A stretch of DNA of 8,577 nucleotides from Fibrobacter sp. (GCA_012841225.1 DUVD01000130.1:1-8577), one strand, 5' to 3'. Counted from the first letter of the stretch, positions 1 to 6,843 are shown. Program-made: numbers and translations. The notes: generated by a model from the sequence alone, not told the origin.

Positions 1-467
1 CAAAATTGATGCACGGCGGTGTTGCCGCCTATGGTGGCAAAAGAGCCTATATGAACATGACCACCTAATTGCACTCCATTAGCAAGAACAGCACCCTTGC
101 CAAGCACGCTATCATGACCCACGTGAGAGTATGCCATAATTAAAACACCATCGCCAATAACTGTGCTGCCCGTCGCTGCAGTGCCTTTATTTAGAGTACA
201 ATATTCGCGAATAACACAAGAATTGCCGATTTCTAAGAATGTCCGTTCACCTTGGTATTTCAAGTCTTGTGGAGGGGCGCCTAAAACAGCGCCATCATAA
301 ACGATTGTTTTGGTGGCAATGCGCGTGCCGCTACAGACACGTACTCGGCATTCTAAAACGACATTTTCGCCTATTTCGACATCTTCTTCGATAATGCACC
401 AAGGGCCTATAGAAGCGGAAGACGCTACTTTAGCCTTGGCATGAACTAATGATGTTGGATGAATCAT
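1..467 (-). CDS. lpxA: Acyl-ACP--UDP-N-acetylglucosamine O-acyltransferase, N-terminal 155 residues
   Basis: LpxA moves an acyl chain from acyl-carrier protein to the 3-OH of UDP-GlcNAc in the cytoplasm, the first step of lipid A synthesis. The 155 visible codons form a left-handed hexapeptide beta-helix (repeats such as IGPWCI, IGENVV, IGDGVL, LGKGAV). Family landmarks are in order: GAPPQDLKY (residues 63-71, Lys70 matching the substrate-binding Lys76 of E. coli), AYSHVGHD (112-119, His118 matching catalytic His125), GGHV (135-138) and GGNTAVHQF (147-155). The start is the ATG at 467, opening with the typical IHPTSLVH. No Shine-Dalgarno sequence precedes it. The last third, including the residues that set acyl-chain length, lies beyond the left edge. 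Since the gene upstream is divergent, lpxA is the first gene of its transcription unit; its downstream partners are not visible. Identity is close to certain. Confidence 0.96.
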   Translation of the reverse strand, partial: MIHPTSLVHAKAKVASSASIGPWCIIEEDVEIGENVVLECRVRVCSGTRIATKTIVYDGAVLGAPPQDLKYQGERTFLEIGNSCVIREYCTLNKGTAATGSTVIGDGVLIMAYSHVGHDSVLGKGAVLANGVQLGGHVHIGSFATIGGNTAVHQF

Positions 468-494
468 AGCACAGAATATATATATTTGATTTTT
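468..494. promoter_or_regulatory. Divergent promoter region between lpxA and GT2 gene
   Basis: Only 27 bp separate the lpxA ATG (467) from the preferred glycosyltransferase ATG (495). The gap holds a perfect 12-bp AT palindrome at 475-486 (AATATATATATT). It provides a TATATT -10-like hexamer on both strands: 481-486 for the plus gene and 480-475 for lpxA. The hexamers end 8 and 7 bases before the respective start codons, so transcripts would begin at or next to the ATG and carry little or no leader. No good -35 is visible on either strand. AT runs can look like -10 boxes by chance, so this is an inference. Confidence 0.4.
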
Positions 495-1601
495 ATGAGT
501 GTAATTTTTCTAATTGGACTAACCTCCATTTATGCCTCGCTGCTTTTATTTTTCAGTTTTGGTATTCTAAAAACAAAAAGGGCTAAGCACAAAAACGCAG
601 AACTGCCCAGCGTTTCTGTTGTGGTTCCCATGAGAAACGAAGAGCAGTTTTTAAAGCGAACACTAGAGGCATTAGATGCCCAAGATTTTGAAGGGACTTG
701 GGAAGTCATTTGCGTTAACGACAGGTCGACCGATTCCACACCTGTTATATTAGAAGACTTTTGTGCCTCTCACCCACGCTTTCGCATTTTAACTCTGCCT
801 GCTAATTTACCCTCCATAGCAAGTCCTAAAAAACGGGCTTTAGAAAGTGGATTTAAAATCGCCCTCTATGATGTTTTGCTGATTATGGACGCCGATTGCA
901 TTCCGCCGCCTGGTCTTGTCTCTTCGATGGCAAATCGATTTGTAGGGAACGTCCAGATAGTACAAGGCCCTAAAAAAAACAACGGGACTTGCTCTTTGGT
1001 TCACTCTATTCAACAAATTGAAACGCTTGGCTTTACCGCTATGGAAGCCGCTGGGTTTACGCTAGGGAGACCGATGGTTGCAAGTGCTGCTTCTCTCGCC
1101 TATCGAAAAGATCTGTTTTTTAAAGTAGGTGGTTTTGGCGATTTAATTCATCTTTCTTCTGGCGATGATGACATGCTGATTCATAAGATGATTCAAAACG
1201 AGGGTGTTGATTTTTGCTACAACCTAGACTCGAAGGCGATTATGGAAACGGCTCCCGTCGATACTTGGAAAGCCCTATTTTTTCAAAGGGCTAGGTGGTC
1301 AAGTAATGGCACACAATACCAAAATCCATTTTACGTTTTGTTACTTGCCTTGGTTTATACTTTTTTTATTTGGTTGTTCTTTAGCCCGTGGCTCGTTTTA
1401 TTCGCTGGGTTTCCCTGTTCTTGGTTTGTGGTGCCATTTGCCGTCAAGTGTCTTGTAGACACCTTATTTTTAACGATTGCGGCGATCAAATTAAAACAGA
1501 CTTCACTTCTTTGGGCCTTGCCTCACACTGAGGTGTTTCAAGTGCCTATGATTGTCTTTGCCGTACCATTTGGGCAACTCGGGCTTTTTAAATGGAAGTA
1601 G
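495..1601 (+). CDS. Membrane-anchored family 2 glycosyltransferase
   Basis: A GT-A fold, family 2 glycosyltransferase of about 368 residues. It has one N-terminal membrane helix (about 2-24), the catalytic domain, and three hydrophobic segments near the C-terminus (about 279-301, 309-332, 345-365). Catalytic marks are SVSVVVP (39-45), NDRSTD (75-80), the DAD metal site (132-134), a GDDD acidic cluster (223-226) and QRARW (264-268), the Q-x-x-R-W signature of membrane GT2 enzymes. This topology fits transfer of a sugar from a nucleotide sugar to a lipid or polymer at the inner membrane; the acceptor is unknown. Divergence from lpxA hints at the envelope but does not prove it. The frame stays open to an ATG at 459, but that start would lie inside lpxA with the two 5' ends overlapping. 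ATG 495 is preferred, and a TTG at 486 is also possible. None has a Shine-Dalgarno. The 3' end overlaps cca by 14 bp. Confidence 0.85.
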   Translation: MSVIFLIGLTSIYASLLLFFSFGILKTKRAKHKNAELPSVSVVVPMRNEEQFLKRTLEALDAQDFEGTWEVICVNDRSTDSTPVILEDFCASHPRFRILTLPANLPSIASPKKRALESGFKIALYDVLLIMDADCIPPPGLVSSMANRFVGNVQIVQGPKKNNGTCSLVHSIQQIETLGFTAMEAAGFTLGRPMVASAASLAYRKDLFFKVGGFGDLIHLSSGDDDMLIHKMIQNEGVDFCYNLDSKAIMETAPVDTWKALFFQRARWSSNGTQYQNPFYVLLLALVYTFFIWLFFSPWLVLFAGFPCSWFVVPFAVKCLVDTLFLTIAAIKLKQTSLLWALPHTEVFQVPMIVFAVPFGQLGLFKWK

Positions 1602-2874
1602 CGCGCTTCTTTTGAGCCCAAATGAGGACGTCATCTTCGTTTTGGATTCTACCATCGAGTTGCAGTTCAAAGCTTTCGCTGATCCACTCTCCAAAAAATT
1701 TGCCTGGGCGAAGCCCTATTTGCATTAAAGTTTTTCCCGTGAGTAAGGGTAGTGGAGGTGATTGAAAAACACCCAACTCTTTAGCCCTTTGCATTAGAGG
1801 GATAAAAAATGTTTCTTTTTGTTCTAAAGTGTGGCGAGGGTCTGCAAGGCAGTAACATTCGGCGAGAACAAGCCCATTTAAGCGAAGCGAAAGGCGACGA
1901 ATAAAAGAATCCGAGGGGCATTCTTTTTGTGGCAAAAGCAATGGTAATCCATTCCAAAGCCTAGACACGCCCTGCAAGATTTTAACTTCATTGCTAATGC
2001 GTTCTAAAAACGCAAGAACCTCTGTCTCATTTTCACTTTCTGATAGAAGAACGGTAAAAGCAAGAACAAGGCGATCGATTTCTGGTAAACTCTCAAAAGA
2101 ACCCTGAAGACGATCTAAATAAAGGCCTAATAAATCCCAAGAGCCATCTGGTGGTTTTATCTCTGGAAAAAACCGTTGCAAGTCCATCTCTAGAAAGGCT
2201 ATGAGCCCATAAGAAGGAGTTCCTGGTTTTAAAAACCACTTTCTAAATTCCTCGAAAATCCTTTCAAATGATAAGTCTTCAATTGTGAGTTCACGGCAAA
2301 GTGCTGCTGTTTCTGGGGCTAATGAAAGGGCAAAGCGAGACGCAAATTGCACTCCTCTTAAAATCCGTAGCGAATCCTCAGCAAAAGCAGGCCCGACATG
2401 ACGTAAAATGCGTTTTTGCAAATCCTCTTTGCCGTTATAAGGGTCGCAAAGTATAAGATTTGGTAGTTCCATTCCCATGGAATTAATCGTAAAGTCTCGG
2501 CGATACGCGGCTTCTTTAAAGCTTAAGTGCGTGTGTGTTTGCACTAAAAAACCGCGGTGCCCTTCACCCACTTTATTTTCTGTTCGTGGAAACGATATGT
2601 CTAGAGAAAAGCCCTTTAGTGGAAGGATAATAACCCCAAAAGCCTTGCCCACCAAATTAGGACGACCAAAATGAGTCAGAATTTCTAACAAGACCTCTTG
2701 CTCTAACTCATAGACTTCTACGTCAAAATCTCGACATGGCGTGCCTAAAATAGCGTCGCGAACCCAACCCCCTACCAAATAAGAGCGCCCCCCTGCCTGC
2801 TGAATCTCTTTTGCAATTGCTTGGAGTTGCTTGGGGATTTCTGGAGTAAATTCGCGGCCATCAAGGGTTAGCAT
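1588..2874 (-). CDS. cca: CCA-adding tRNA nucleotidyltransferase (class II)
   Basis: Adds or repairs the 3'-CCA end of tRNAs from CTP and ATP without a nucleic-acid template. The 428 residues carry the class II (eubacterial CCA/poly(A) polymerase) head: YLVGGWVRD (32-40), RDFDVEV with the metal-binding Asp49 and Asp51, YRRDFTINSMG (124-134), and EDSLR (166-170). This last is the E-D-x-x-R motif that reads the incoming base, followed by the RILRGVQFASRF helix. Near the C-terminus, PLLTGKTLMQIGLRPG resembles the tail of full CCA enzymes. I see no clear HD phosphohydrolase motif, which the E. coli enzyme has. The ATG at 2874 lies inside the preceding lipoprotein gene (14-bp overlap) and follows GAGGAG by 10 bases, pointing to translational coupling. 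Poly(A) polymerase of the same superfamily is the main alternative. Confidence 0.92.
   Translation of the reverse strand: MLTLDGREFTPEIPKQLQAIAKEIQQAGGRSYLVGGWVRDAILGTPCRDFDVEVYELEQEVLLEILTHFGRPNLVGKAFGVIILPLKGFSLDISFPRTENKVGEGHRGFLVQTHTHLSFKEAAYRRDFTINSMGMELPNLILCDPYNGKEDLQKRILRHVGPAFAEDSLRILRGVQFASRFALSLAPETAALCRELTIEDLSFERIFEEFRKWFLKPGTPSYGLIAFLEMDLQRFFPEIKPPDGSWDLLGLYLDRLQGSFESLPEIDRLVLAFTVLLSESENETEVLAFLERISNEVKILQGVSRLWNGLPLLLPQKECPSDSFIRRLSLRLNGLVLAECYCLADPRHTLEQKETFFIPLMQRAKELGVFQSPPLPLLTGKTLMQIGLRPGKFFGEWISESFELQLDGRIQNEDDVLIWAQKKRATSI
1594..1613 (+). terminator. Weak intrinsic terminator at end of GT2 gene
   Basis: GAAG (1595-1598) pairs with CTTC (1606-1609), extended by a T-G pair inside and a G-T pair outside, giving a six-pair stem with a five-base loop followed by TTTT (1610-1613). 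The hairpin includes the TAG stop of the glycosyltransferase gene and lies within the 3' end of cca on the other strand. The stem is short and the T run brief, so termination may be weak or absent. Confidence 0.25.
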
Positions 2875-3121
2875 TTTCTTGTAACTCCTCGAACTGCTCG
2901 TAAATGCCCTTTTTAGCTTTGTTTGTTAAGGAGTCCGATTCGGCGTATTCTTTTTGTTGAGCTAGGCATTGGCGTAGTTCTTCTTCGGCAAAGGCACGCT
3001 GGTCTGGAGAATGCGCAAAACTGTTCAAACGGTACTCCATTTCTGAACAAACCGCCTTCTGCCGCTGCGAAGCGCAAGCGACTAAGAAAAAAACGACGAT
3101 GATCAAAAGAAGTGGTTTCAT
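2861..3121 (-). CDS. Small lipoprotein of unknown function
   Basis: An 86-residue protein with a lipoprotein signal: MK, a hydrophobic core (residues 4-14) and the lipobox LVAC with the lipidated Cys at 16. Residue 17 is Ala, not Asp, so by the enterobacterial rule it would not be held at the inner membrane; that rule may not hold in this phylum. The mature part of about 70 residues is charged and probably helical (EEELRQCLAQQ, EQFEELQE). It has two further cysteines (25 and 52) that could form a disulfide in the periplasm. I recognise no family. It is the middle gene of the operon: 22 bp after the denV-like gene and overlapping cca by 14 bp. No Shine-Dalgarno is seen before its ATG, so it may depend on read-through translation from the gene upstream. 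It could be a small envelope-maintenance protein, but nothing shows this. Confidence 0.8.
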   Translation of the reverse strand: MKPLLLIIVVFFLVACASQRQKAVCSEMEYRLNSFAHSPDQRAFAEEELRQCLAQQKEYAESDSLTNKAKKGIYEQFEELQENANP

Positions 3122-3143
3122 AGAGAATACTAAAATAACTTTA

Positions 3144-3515
3144 TTATTCGGTTTTGGGGTTATTCATTCTTTCGGCAATTCTTAAAAGGACGAGCTCTCT
3201 GTCCTGTTTAGTGGGTTTATAATCATTCATTAGCTCTTTAGGACAATCAACAAAGCAGTCGCCAAAATAGGTAACTTGATAACCGCGTCCAATACATTCG
3301 GCGTAAATTGATTCGTAGCGCTTTCTAAGAAATTCTAACTTATCATAAAAAAACTTAACGTGACCCGCGCCCAACTTAAATTCTTTAGGTTGTCCTGCCA
3401 AAGAATACCGACCTGATTTCACCACATTAGGTATTCGTTTAATTTCCCTATGTTCTGCAATAAGCATTTTTCCGTTTAATTCAGAAGGTTTAACACCCAC
3501 ATTAATTCTAGTCAT
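3144..3515 (-). CDS. denV: Pyrimidine dimer DNA glycosylase, T4 endonuclease V (DenV) family
   Basis: Resembles phage T4 endonuclease V, which removes the 5' base of a UV-induced cyclobutane pyrimidine dimer and nicks the DNA through an imino intermediate. The match is strong: it opens MTRIN, so Met removal exposes the nucleophilic Thr2. AEHREIKR (20-27) supplies Arg23, catalytic Glu24 and Arg27 (T4 Arg22, Glu23, Arg26). LGAGHVKFFYDKLEFLRKR (48-66) is nearly identical to T4. The chain is 123 residues against 138 in T4. A shorter loop after residue 28 resembles other bacterial members. The C-terminus stops at NNPKTE, before the position of T4's aromatic WYKYYG segment, and two stops in tandem (TAA TAA) show this is a true end. 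GGAG lies 10 bases before the start. It is the first gene of the operon with the lipoprotein and cca, just downstream of the glgP terminator. Confidence 0.93.
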   Translation of the reverse strand: MTRINVGVKPSELNGKMLIAEHREIKRIPNVVKSGRYSLAGQPKEFKLGAGHVKFFYDKLEFLRKRYESIYAECIGRGYQVTYFGDCFVDCPKELMNDYKPTKQDRELVLLRIAERMNNPKTE

Positions 3516-3550
3516 GCCAACCCGACTCCAGTTTATTTATGCAATATATT

Positions 3551-3581
3551 AAAAAAACTCGCCCTAAAACAGGACGAGTTT
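3551..3581 (-). terminator. Intrinsic terminator of glgP
   Basis: On the minus strand an 11-pair stem (3581-3571 with 3565-3555) closes a five-base loop (GTTTT). Ten of the pairs are Watson-Crick and one is a U-G wobble. The stem is followed by an unbroken run of T ending at 3551. It starts 17 bases after the glgP stop codon and separates glgP from the denV-like gene. The downstream operon's promoter must lie in or just after it; AT-rich sequence at 3535-3550 (minus: AATATATTGCATAAAT) could hold a -10, but no -35 is evident. Confidence 0.88.
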
Positions 3582-3598
3582 CTTAGAATATAAAACGG

Positions 3599-6079
3599 TT
3601 AAAGCTTAATTGGACAAGGCTTGGCGGCCCAAATTTCTTTAGCATATTGATCGATGGTTCGGTCAGAACTAAACTTACCCATACGAGCGACGTTTAAGAT
3701 CGCTTTTTCTGCCCAAGACTTTTGATCTAAGTATAACGCCTCTACCTTTTTTTGAGCTTCTGCGTAACTTGCAAAATCGGCTAATAATAGGTACGAGTCA
3801 TTAGAAAGCAACCTATCTGCGATATGCCTAAACAGATCAGGGCGATCTGGGCTAAAGAAACCCGTTTGAATTAGGTCGATAATGCGACGAATGTCGTCGT
3901 TGCTTTCGTAGAAGTCGCGAGGCCTATAACCCTTAGCGAGCAACTCATGAACTTCTTCGACGGTTAGACCAAAAATGAAGATATTGTCTTCTCCCACTTC
4001 TTCTTGGATTTCGACGTTTGCTCCATCAAGAGTACCAATCGTTAAAGCGCCGTTAAGTGATAACTTCATATTTCCTGTTCCAGAAGCCTCTGTTCCTGCC
4101 GTAGAAATTTGTTCCGATAAATCGGCAGCCGGGATGATTTTTTCTGCAAAAGAAACACGGTAGTTTTCGAGGAAAATCAACGACAACTTGCCCTTACAAT
4201 CGGGGTCATTGTTAACCACTTCACCGACAGAAGTCGCCAAGCGAATAATTTGTTTAGCGAGCCAATAACCAGGGGCAGCTTTACCACCAATCATAATGGT
4301 TCTAGGCACTACACTCTTTCCATCTTTTATTTGGATATAAAGATGAATAGCGTGAAGAACGCTCAACAATTGACGCTTATATTCATGAATACGCTTTACT
4401 TGAACGTCAAACATGGTGTTGACATCCAGGTCGACGCCTTGCGTTTCTTTTAAGTAAACAGCAAGACGCTTTTTGTTTTCTAGCTTTACATTCATAAATG
4501 CTTTTTGGAAAGCAGAGTCTTTAGCAAGTGGCTCTAATTTTTTAAGCTCGTCTAAATTGCGAATCCAAGTATCGCCAATTTTAGATGAAATGAGCTCAGA
4601 CAATGCTGTGTTTGCTTTTCGTACCCAACGTCTTGGCGTGACGCCATTTGTTTTATTATTAAATTTTTCTGGCCAAAGTTCGTCGAAATCACTAAAGAGT
4701 TGAGTCTTTAAAAGATCGCTATGCAAAGCAGCAACACCATTTACAGAGAATGACCCAATAATCGAAAGGAAAGCCATTCGAACCATTTTTTCGCTGCCTT
4801 CTTCAATAATGGACATACGAGCAAGACGCTTAACGTCACCTGGCCACTTCATCGAAACTAAGCGGAGAAAACGCGCATTGATTTCATAAATGATTTGCAT
4901 GTGCCTTGGTAACAAGTGTTCAAATAGTTCCACTGACCACTTTTCAAGTGCTTCTGGCATCAAGGTGTGATTGGTGTAAGCGAACGTTTTAATCACAATA
5001 TCCCAAGCCGCTTCCCATTCTAGATTTTCAATATCGATTAGAATACGCATCAATTCAACTATTGAAATTGCTGGATGAGTGTCATTTAATTGAATGACTA
5101 CTTTTTCAGGGAATTTTTTCCAGTCGTTTTGGTGAGTTTTTTTGAAGCGATTCACAATGTCTTGAAGAGACGCAGCGCACAAGAAATACTGTTGTTTTAA
5201 GCGAAGCTCTTTTCCATTCATAGACGAGTCGTTCGGGTACAAGACCTTAGAAATCGCCTCCGAAAGTTCCATATCGTGCACAGCAGCTAAGTAATCACCA
5301 TCATTGAAATAGGCTAAACCAAAATCATCTGTACTTTTGGCACTCCATAAACGGAGATTGTTCACCGTATTATTTTTATACCCTGGAATAGGGGTGTCGT
5401 AAGGAAGAGCGAGTACAAAATCTTTTGTTTCCCAACGATTATTCGATTTACCATTTTCATCCGTCCAGTTGACTACATAACCATAAAACGGAATGCGAAT
5501 CGCATTAGCTGGTCGTGCAATTTCCCAAGGGTTAGGAAGACGAAGCCAATTGTCTGGATGTTCTTCTTGTTGGCCATCTTGAATTTTTTGATTGAACATG
5601 CCATATTCATAACGGATGCCCATGCCAGTAGCTGGCAGCTCTAGTGTGGCCATTGAATCTAAAAAACATGCTGCTAAGCGCCCAAGACCACCATTACCTA
5701 GACCCGCGTCAACTTCTTGCTCGCGAAGCTCTTCTAAGCTCATGCTGAGTTCGTCTAAGGCTTCAACTACTGCCGCTTCAACATCGAGGTTTAAAATAGA
5801 GTTACCTAAAGTGCGGCCAATTAAAAACTCTAACGAGAGGTAGTAAACTCTTTTGACATCATTATCATAATAAGTTTCTTGAGTTTTAATCCAACGGTCA
5901 ATTAAGCGGTCGCGAACAGCATACGCCACAGCAAGAAACTTTTCGTGCTCAGCAGCCGTTTCTTCGCTGCGCGCTATGGTATGGTGAATGTGATCTGTAA
6001 AGGCAGTTTTAAAGGCTTCTGCAGAAGTTTCTAAAACAGTAGAAACACAAGATTTTTTTTTGGAGGGAACTTTAGCCAT
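3599..6079 (-). CDS. glgP: Glycogen/alpha-glucan phosphorylase (GT35)
   Basis: Splits alpha-1,4-glucosidic bonds of glycogen or maltodextrin with phosphate, releasing glucose-1-phosphate in the cytoplasm. At 826 residues it has the usual bacterial length. YYLSLEFLIGRTLGNSI (79-95), DAGLGNGGLGRLAACFLDSMA (124-144) and LNDTHPAI (331-338) are hallmark stretches. EASGTGNMKLSLNGA (664-678) is the phosphorylase signature, with Lys672 as the Schiff-base lysine for pyridoxal phosphate. KRIHEYKRQ (562-570) and GGKAAPGY (598-605) also match. The N-terminus lacks the animal-type serine phosphorylation motif. The start is well set: minus-strand AAGGA sits four bases before the ATG. Codons 7-9 are a run of nine A, a possible slippage site. 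No other glycogen gene is nearby; the gene seems to be its own transcription unit, ended by the hairpin at 3551-3581. Glycogen and maltodextrin cannot be told apart as substrate here. Confidence 0.97.
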   Translation of the reverse strand: MAKVPSKKKSCVSTVLETSAEAFKTAFTDHIHHTIARSEETAAEHEKFLAVAYAVRDRLIDRWIKTQETYYDNDVKRVYYLSLEFLIGRTLGNSILNLDVEAAVVEALDELSMSLEELREQEVDAGLGNGGLGRLAACFLDSMATLELPATGMGIRYEYGMFNQKIQDGQQEEHPDNWLRLPNPWEIARPANAIRIPFYGYVVNWTDENGKSNNRWETKDFVLALPYDTPIPGYKNNTVNNLRLWSAKSTDDFGLAYFNDGDYLAAVHDMELSEAISKVLYPNDSSMNGKELRLKQQYFLCAASLQDIVNRFKKTHQNDWKKFPEKVVIQLNDTHPAISIVELMRILIDIENLEWEAAWDIVIKTFAYTNHTLMPEALEKWSVELFEHLLPRHMQIIYEINARFLRLVSMKWPGDVKRLARMSIIEEGSEKMVRMAFLSIIGSFSVNGVAALHSDLLKTQLFSDFDELWPEKFNNKTNGVTPRRWVRKANTALSELISSKIGDTWIRNLDELKKLEPLAKDSAFQKAFMNVKLENKKRLAVYLKETQGVDLDVNTMFDVQVKRIHEYKRQLLSVLHAIHLYIQIKDGKSVVPRTIMIGGKAAPGYWLAKQIIRLATSVGEVVNNDPDCKGKLSLIFLENYRVSFAEKIIPAADLSEQISTAGTEASGTGNMKLSLNGALTIGTLDGANVEIQEEVGEDNIFIFGLTVEEVHELLAKGYRPRDFYESNDDIRRIIDLIQTGFFSPDRPDLFRHIADRLLSNDSYLLLADFASYAEAQKKVEALYLDQKSWAEKAILNVARMGKFSSDRTIDQYAKEIWAAKPCPIKL

Positions 6080-6170
6080 GGTGTCCTTTTAGAGTTAAAG
6101 TTTTTTACGTTTAGAATTTAGTTTTTTTTTACCTTTTGCGAGTTTCTTAACACAAAGGGTACTCGAAATT

Positions 6171-6179
6171 TGCTACATC
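6171..6179 (+). promoter_or_regulatory. Possible extended -10 element of the NAD(P)-binding protein gene
   Basis: TGCTACATC reads as an extended -10 (TG-N-TACATC, four of six bases as in TATAAT). It ends seven bases before the ATG at 6187, so transcription would start at or next to the start codon. No good -35 is found at the usual distance; TTAACA at 6148-6153 is 20 bases upstream. The rest of the 107-bp gap between glgP and this gene (6080-6186) holds a run of nine T (6122-6130) and no other structure I can support. No convincing glgP promoter was identified. Confidence 0.3.
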
Positions 6180-6186
6180 TAAGGGC

Positions 6187-6843
6187 ATGAAAGTCATTTT
6201 ATTAGGTTCTAGCGGTTTGGTGGGGGGCTTCTGTCGTGATTTATTAGCCTCACAGAGCGAAATAAGCGAAATACATTGCCTTGTGCGCTCATTAAACCCC
6301 AATCAGCCTCAAGAAAAGAAAGTTCGCTATAGTGTGATCGACTTCACTAAACTACCTAATTATAAGCATTTTTTTGATGTCGATGTTGTGATTTGCTGTT
6401 TGGGCACCACAATCAAAAAAGCGGGCAATAGAAAAGCTTTTGACCTTGTTGATTTACAAATGCCTCTAGCTGTTGGTGCCCTAGCAAAAGCTGGTGGCGT
6501 AAAGCATTTTTTAGCAGTGAGCGCTATGGGAGCAAATAAGCATTCTTGGATGCATTATAATCGCACCAAAGGCCTTATGGAAGAGGGCCTCACCATTATG
6601 GATTTTGAATCACTTACCTTTATACGCCCTTCTTTATTGTTGGGCGAACGCGCAGAAAAAAGAAGAGGTGAGGATTTTATGAAAAAGCTGCTTTCTAAAT
6701 ACTTGTTTTTAATACCACCTTACTGGCGCCCTGTTCATGCAAAAACAGTCGCTGGGGCTTTAGTACTTTCTGCACTTCAGCCACCTAAAGGAAAGCGAAT
6801 TATCTACAATCGAAAAATAACAACTCTAGAACTTAAATTTTAG
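6187..6843 (+). CDS. NAD(P)-binding atypical SDR, TIP30/HTATIP2-like
   Basis: A 218-residue Rossmann-fold protein of the atypical short-chain dehydrogenase group. MKVILLGSSGLVGG holds the dinucleotide-binding GSSGLVG (7-13). DVDVVICCLGTTIKKAG (64-80), LAKAGGVKHFLAVSAMGA (99-116) and YNRTKGLMEE (124-133, with the Tyr124-x3-Lys128 pair) follow the order seen in human TIP30/HTATIP2 and its bacterial relatives. Then come TFIRPSLLLGER (144-155) and RPVHAKTVAGALV (181-193). The substrate is unknown; related bacterial proteins are mostly annotated only as NAD(P)H-binding or oxidoreductase. It stands alone on the plus strand, divergent from glgP and overlapping the 3' end of the GGR-like gene by 18 bp. 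AAGGG lies only one base before the ATG, too close for a normal Shine-Dalgarno; see the -10 candidate just upstream. Confidence 0.85.
   Translation: MKVILLGSSGLVGGFCRDLLASQSEISEIHCLVRSLNPNQPQEKKVRYSVIDFTKLPNYKHFFDVDVVICCLGTTIKKAGNRKAFDLVDLQMPLAVGALAKAGGVKHFLAVSAMGANKHSWMHYNRTKGLMEEGLTIMDFESLTFIRPSLLLGERAEKRRGEDFMKKLLSKYLFLIPPYWRPVHAKTVAGALVLSALQPPKGKRIIYNRKITTLELKF

Noticed and set aside
495..1601. Assigning the GT2 to lipopolysaccharide core or O-antigen assembly because it adjoins lpxA
   Set aside because: Divergent adjacency to one lipid A gene is too little evidence; the acceptor cannot be read from the sequence.
2477..2674. Open frame on the plus strand inside cca
   Set aside because: It is antisense to the conserved catalytic core of cca, has no recognisable domain or start signal, and is explained by codon bias on the other strand.
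3144..3150. Possible frameshift or sequencing error truncating the denV-like gene
   Set aside because: Two in-frame stops follow directly, and the downstream sequence resembles an ordinary 22-bp intergenic gap, so the short C-terminus looks real.
3144..3515. A prophage remnant around the denV-like gene
   Set aside because: No integrase, structural phage gene, attachment-site repeat or change in base composition is visible; the flanking genes are housekeeping genes in a compact operon.
3975..5843. Several short plus-strand open frames inside glgP
   Set aside because: All lie opposite a fully conserved phosphorylase; their translations are low-complexity or serine-rich and show no motif.
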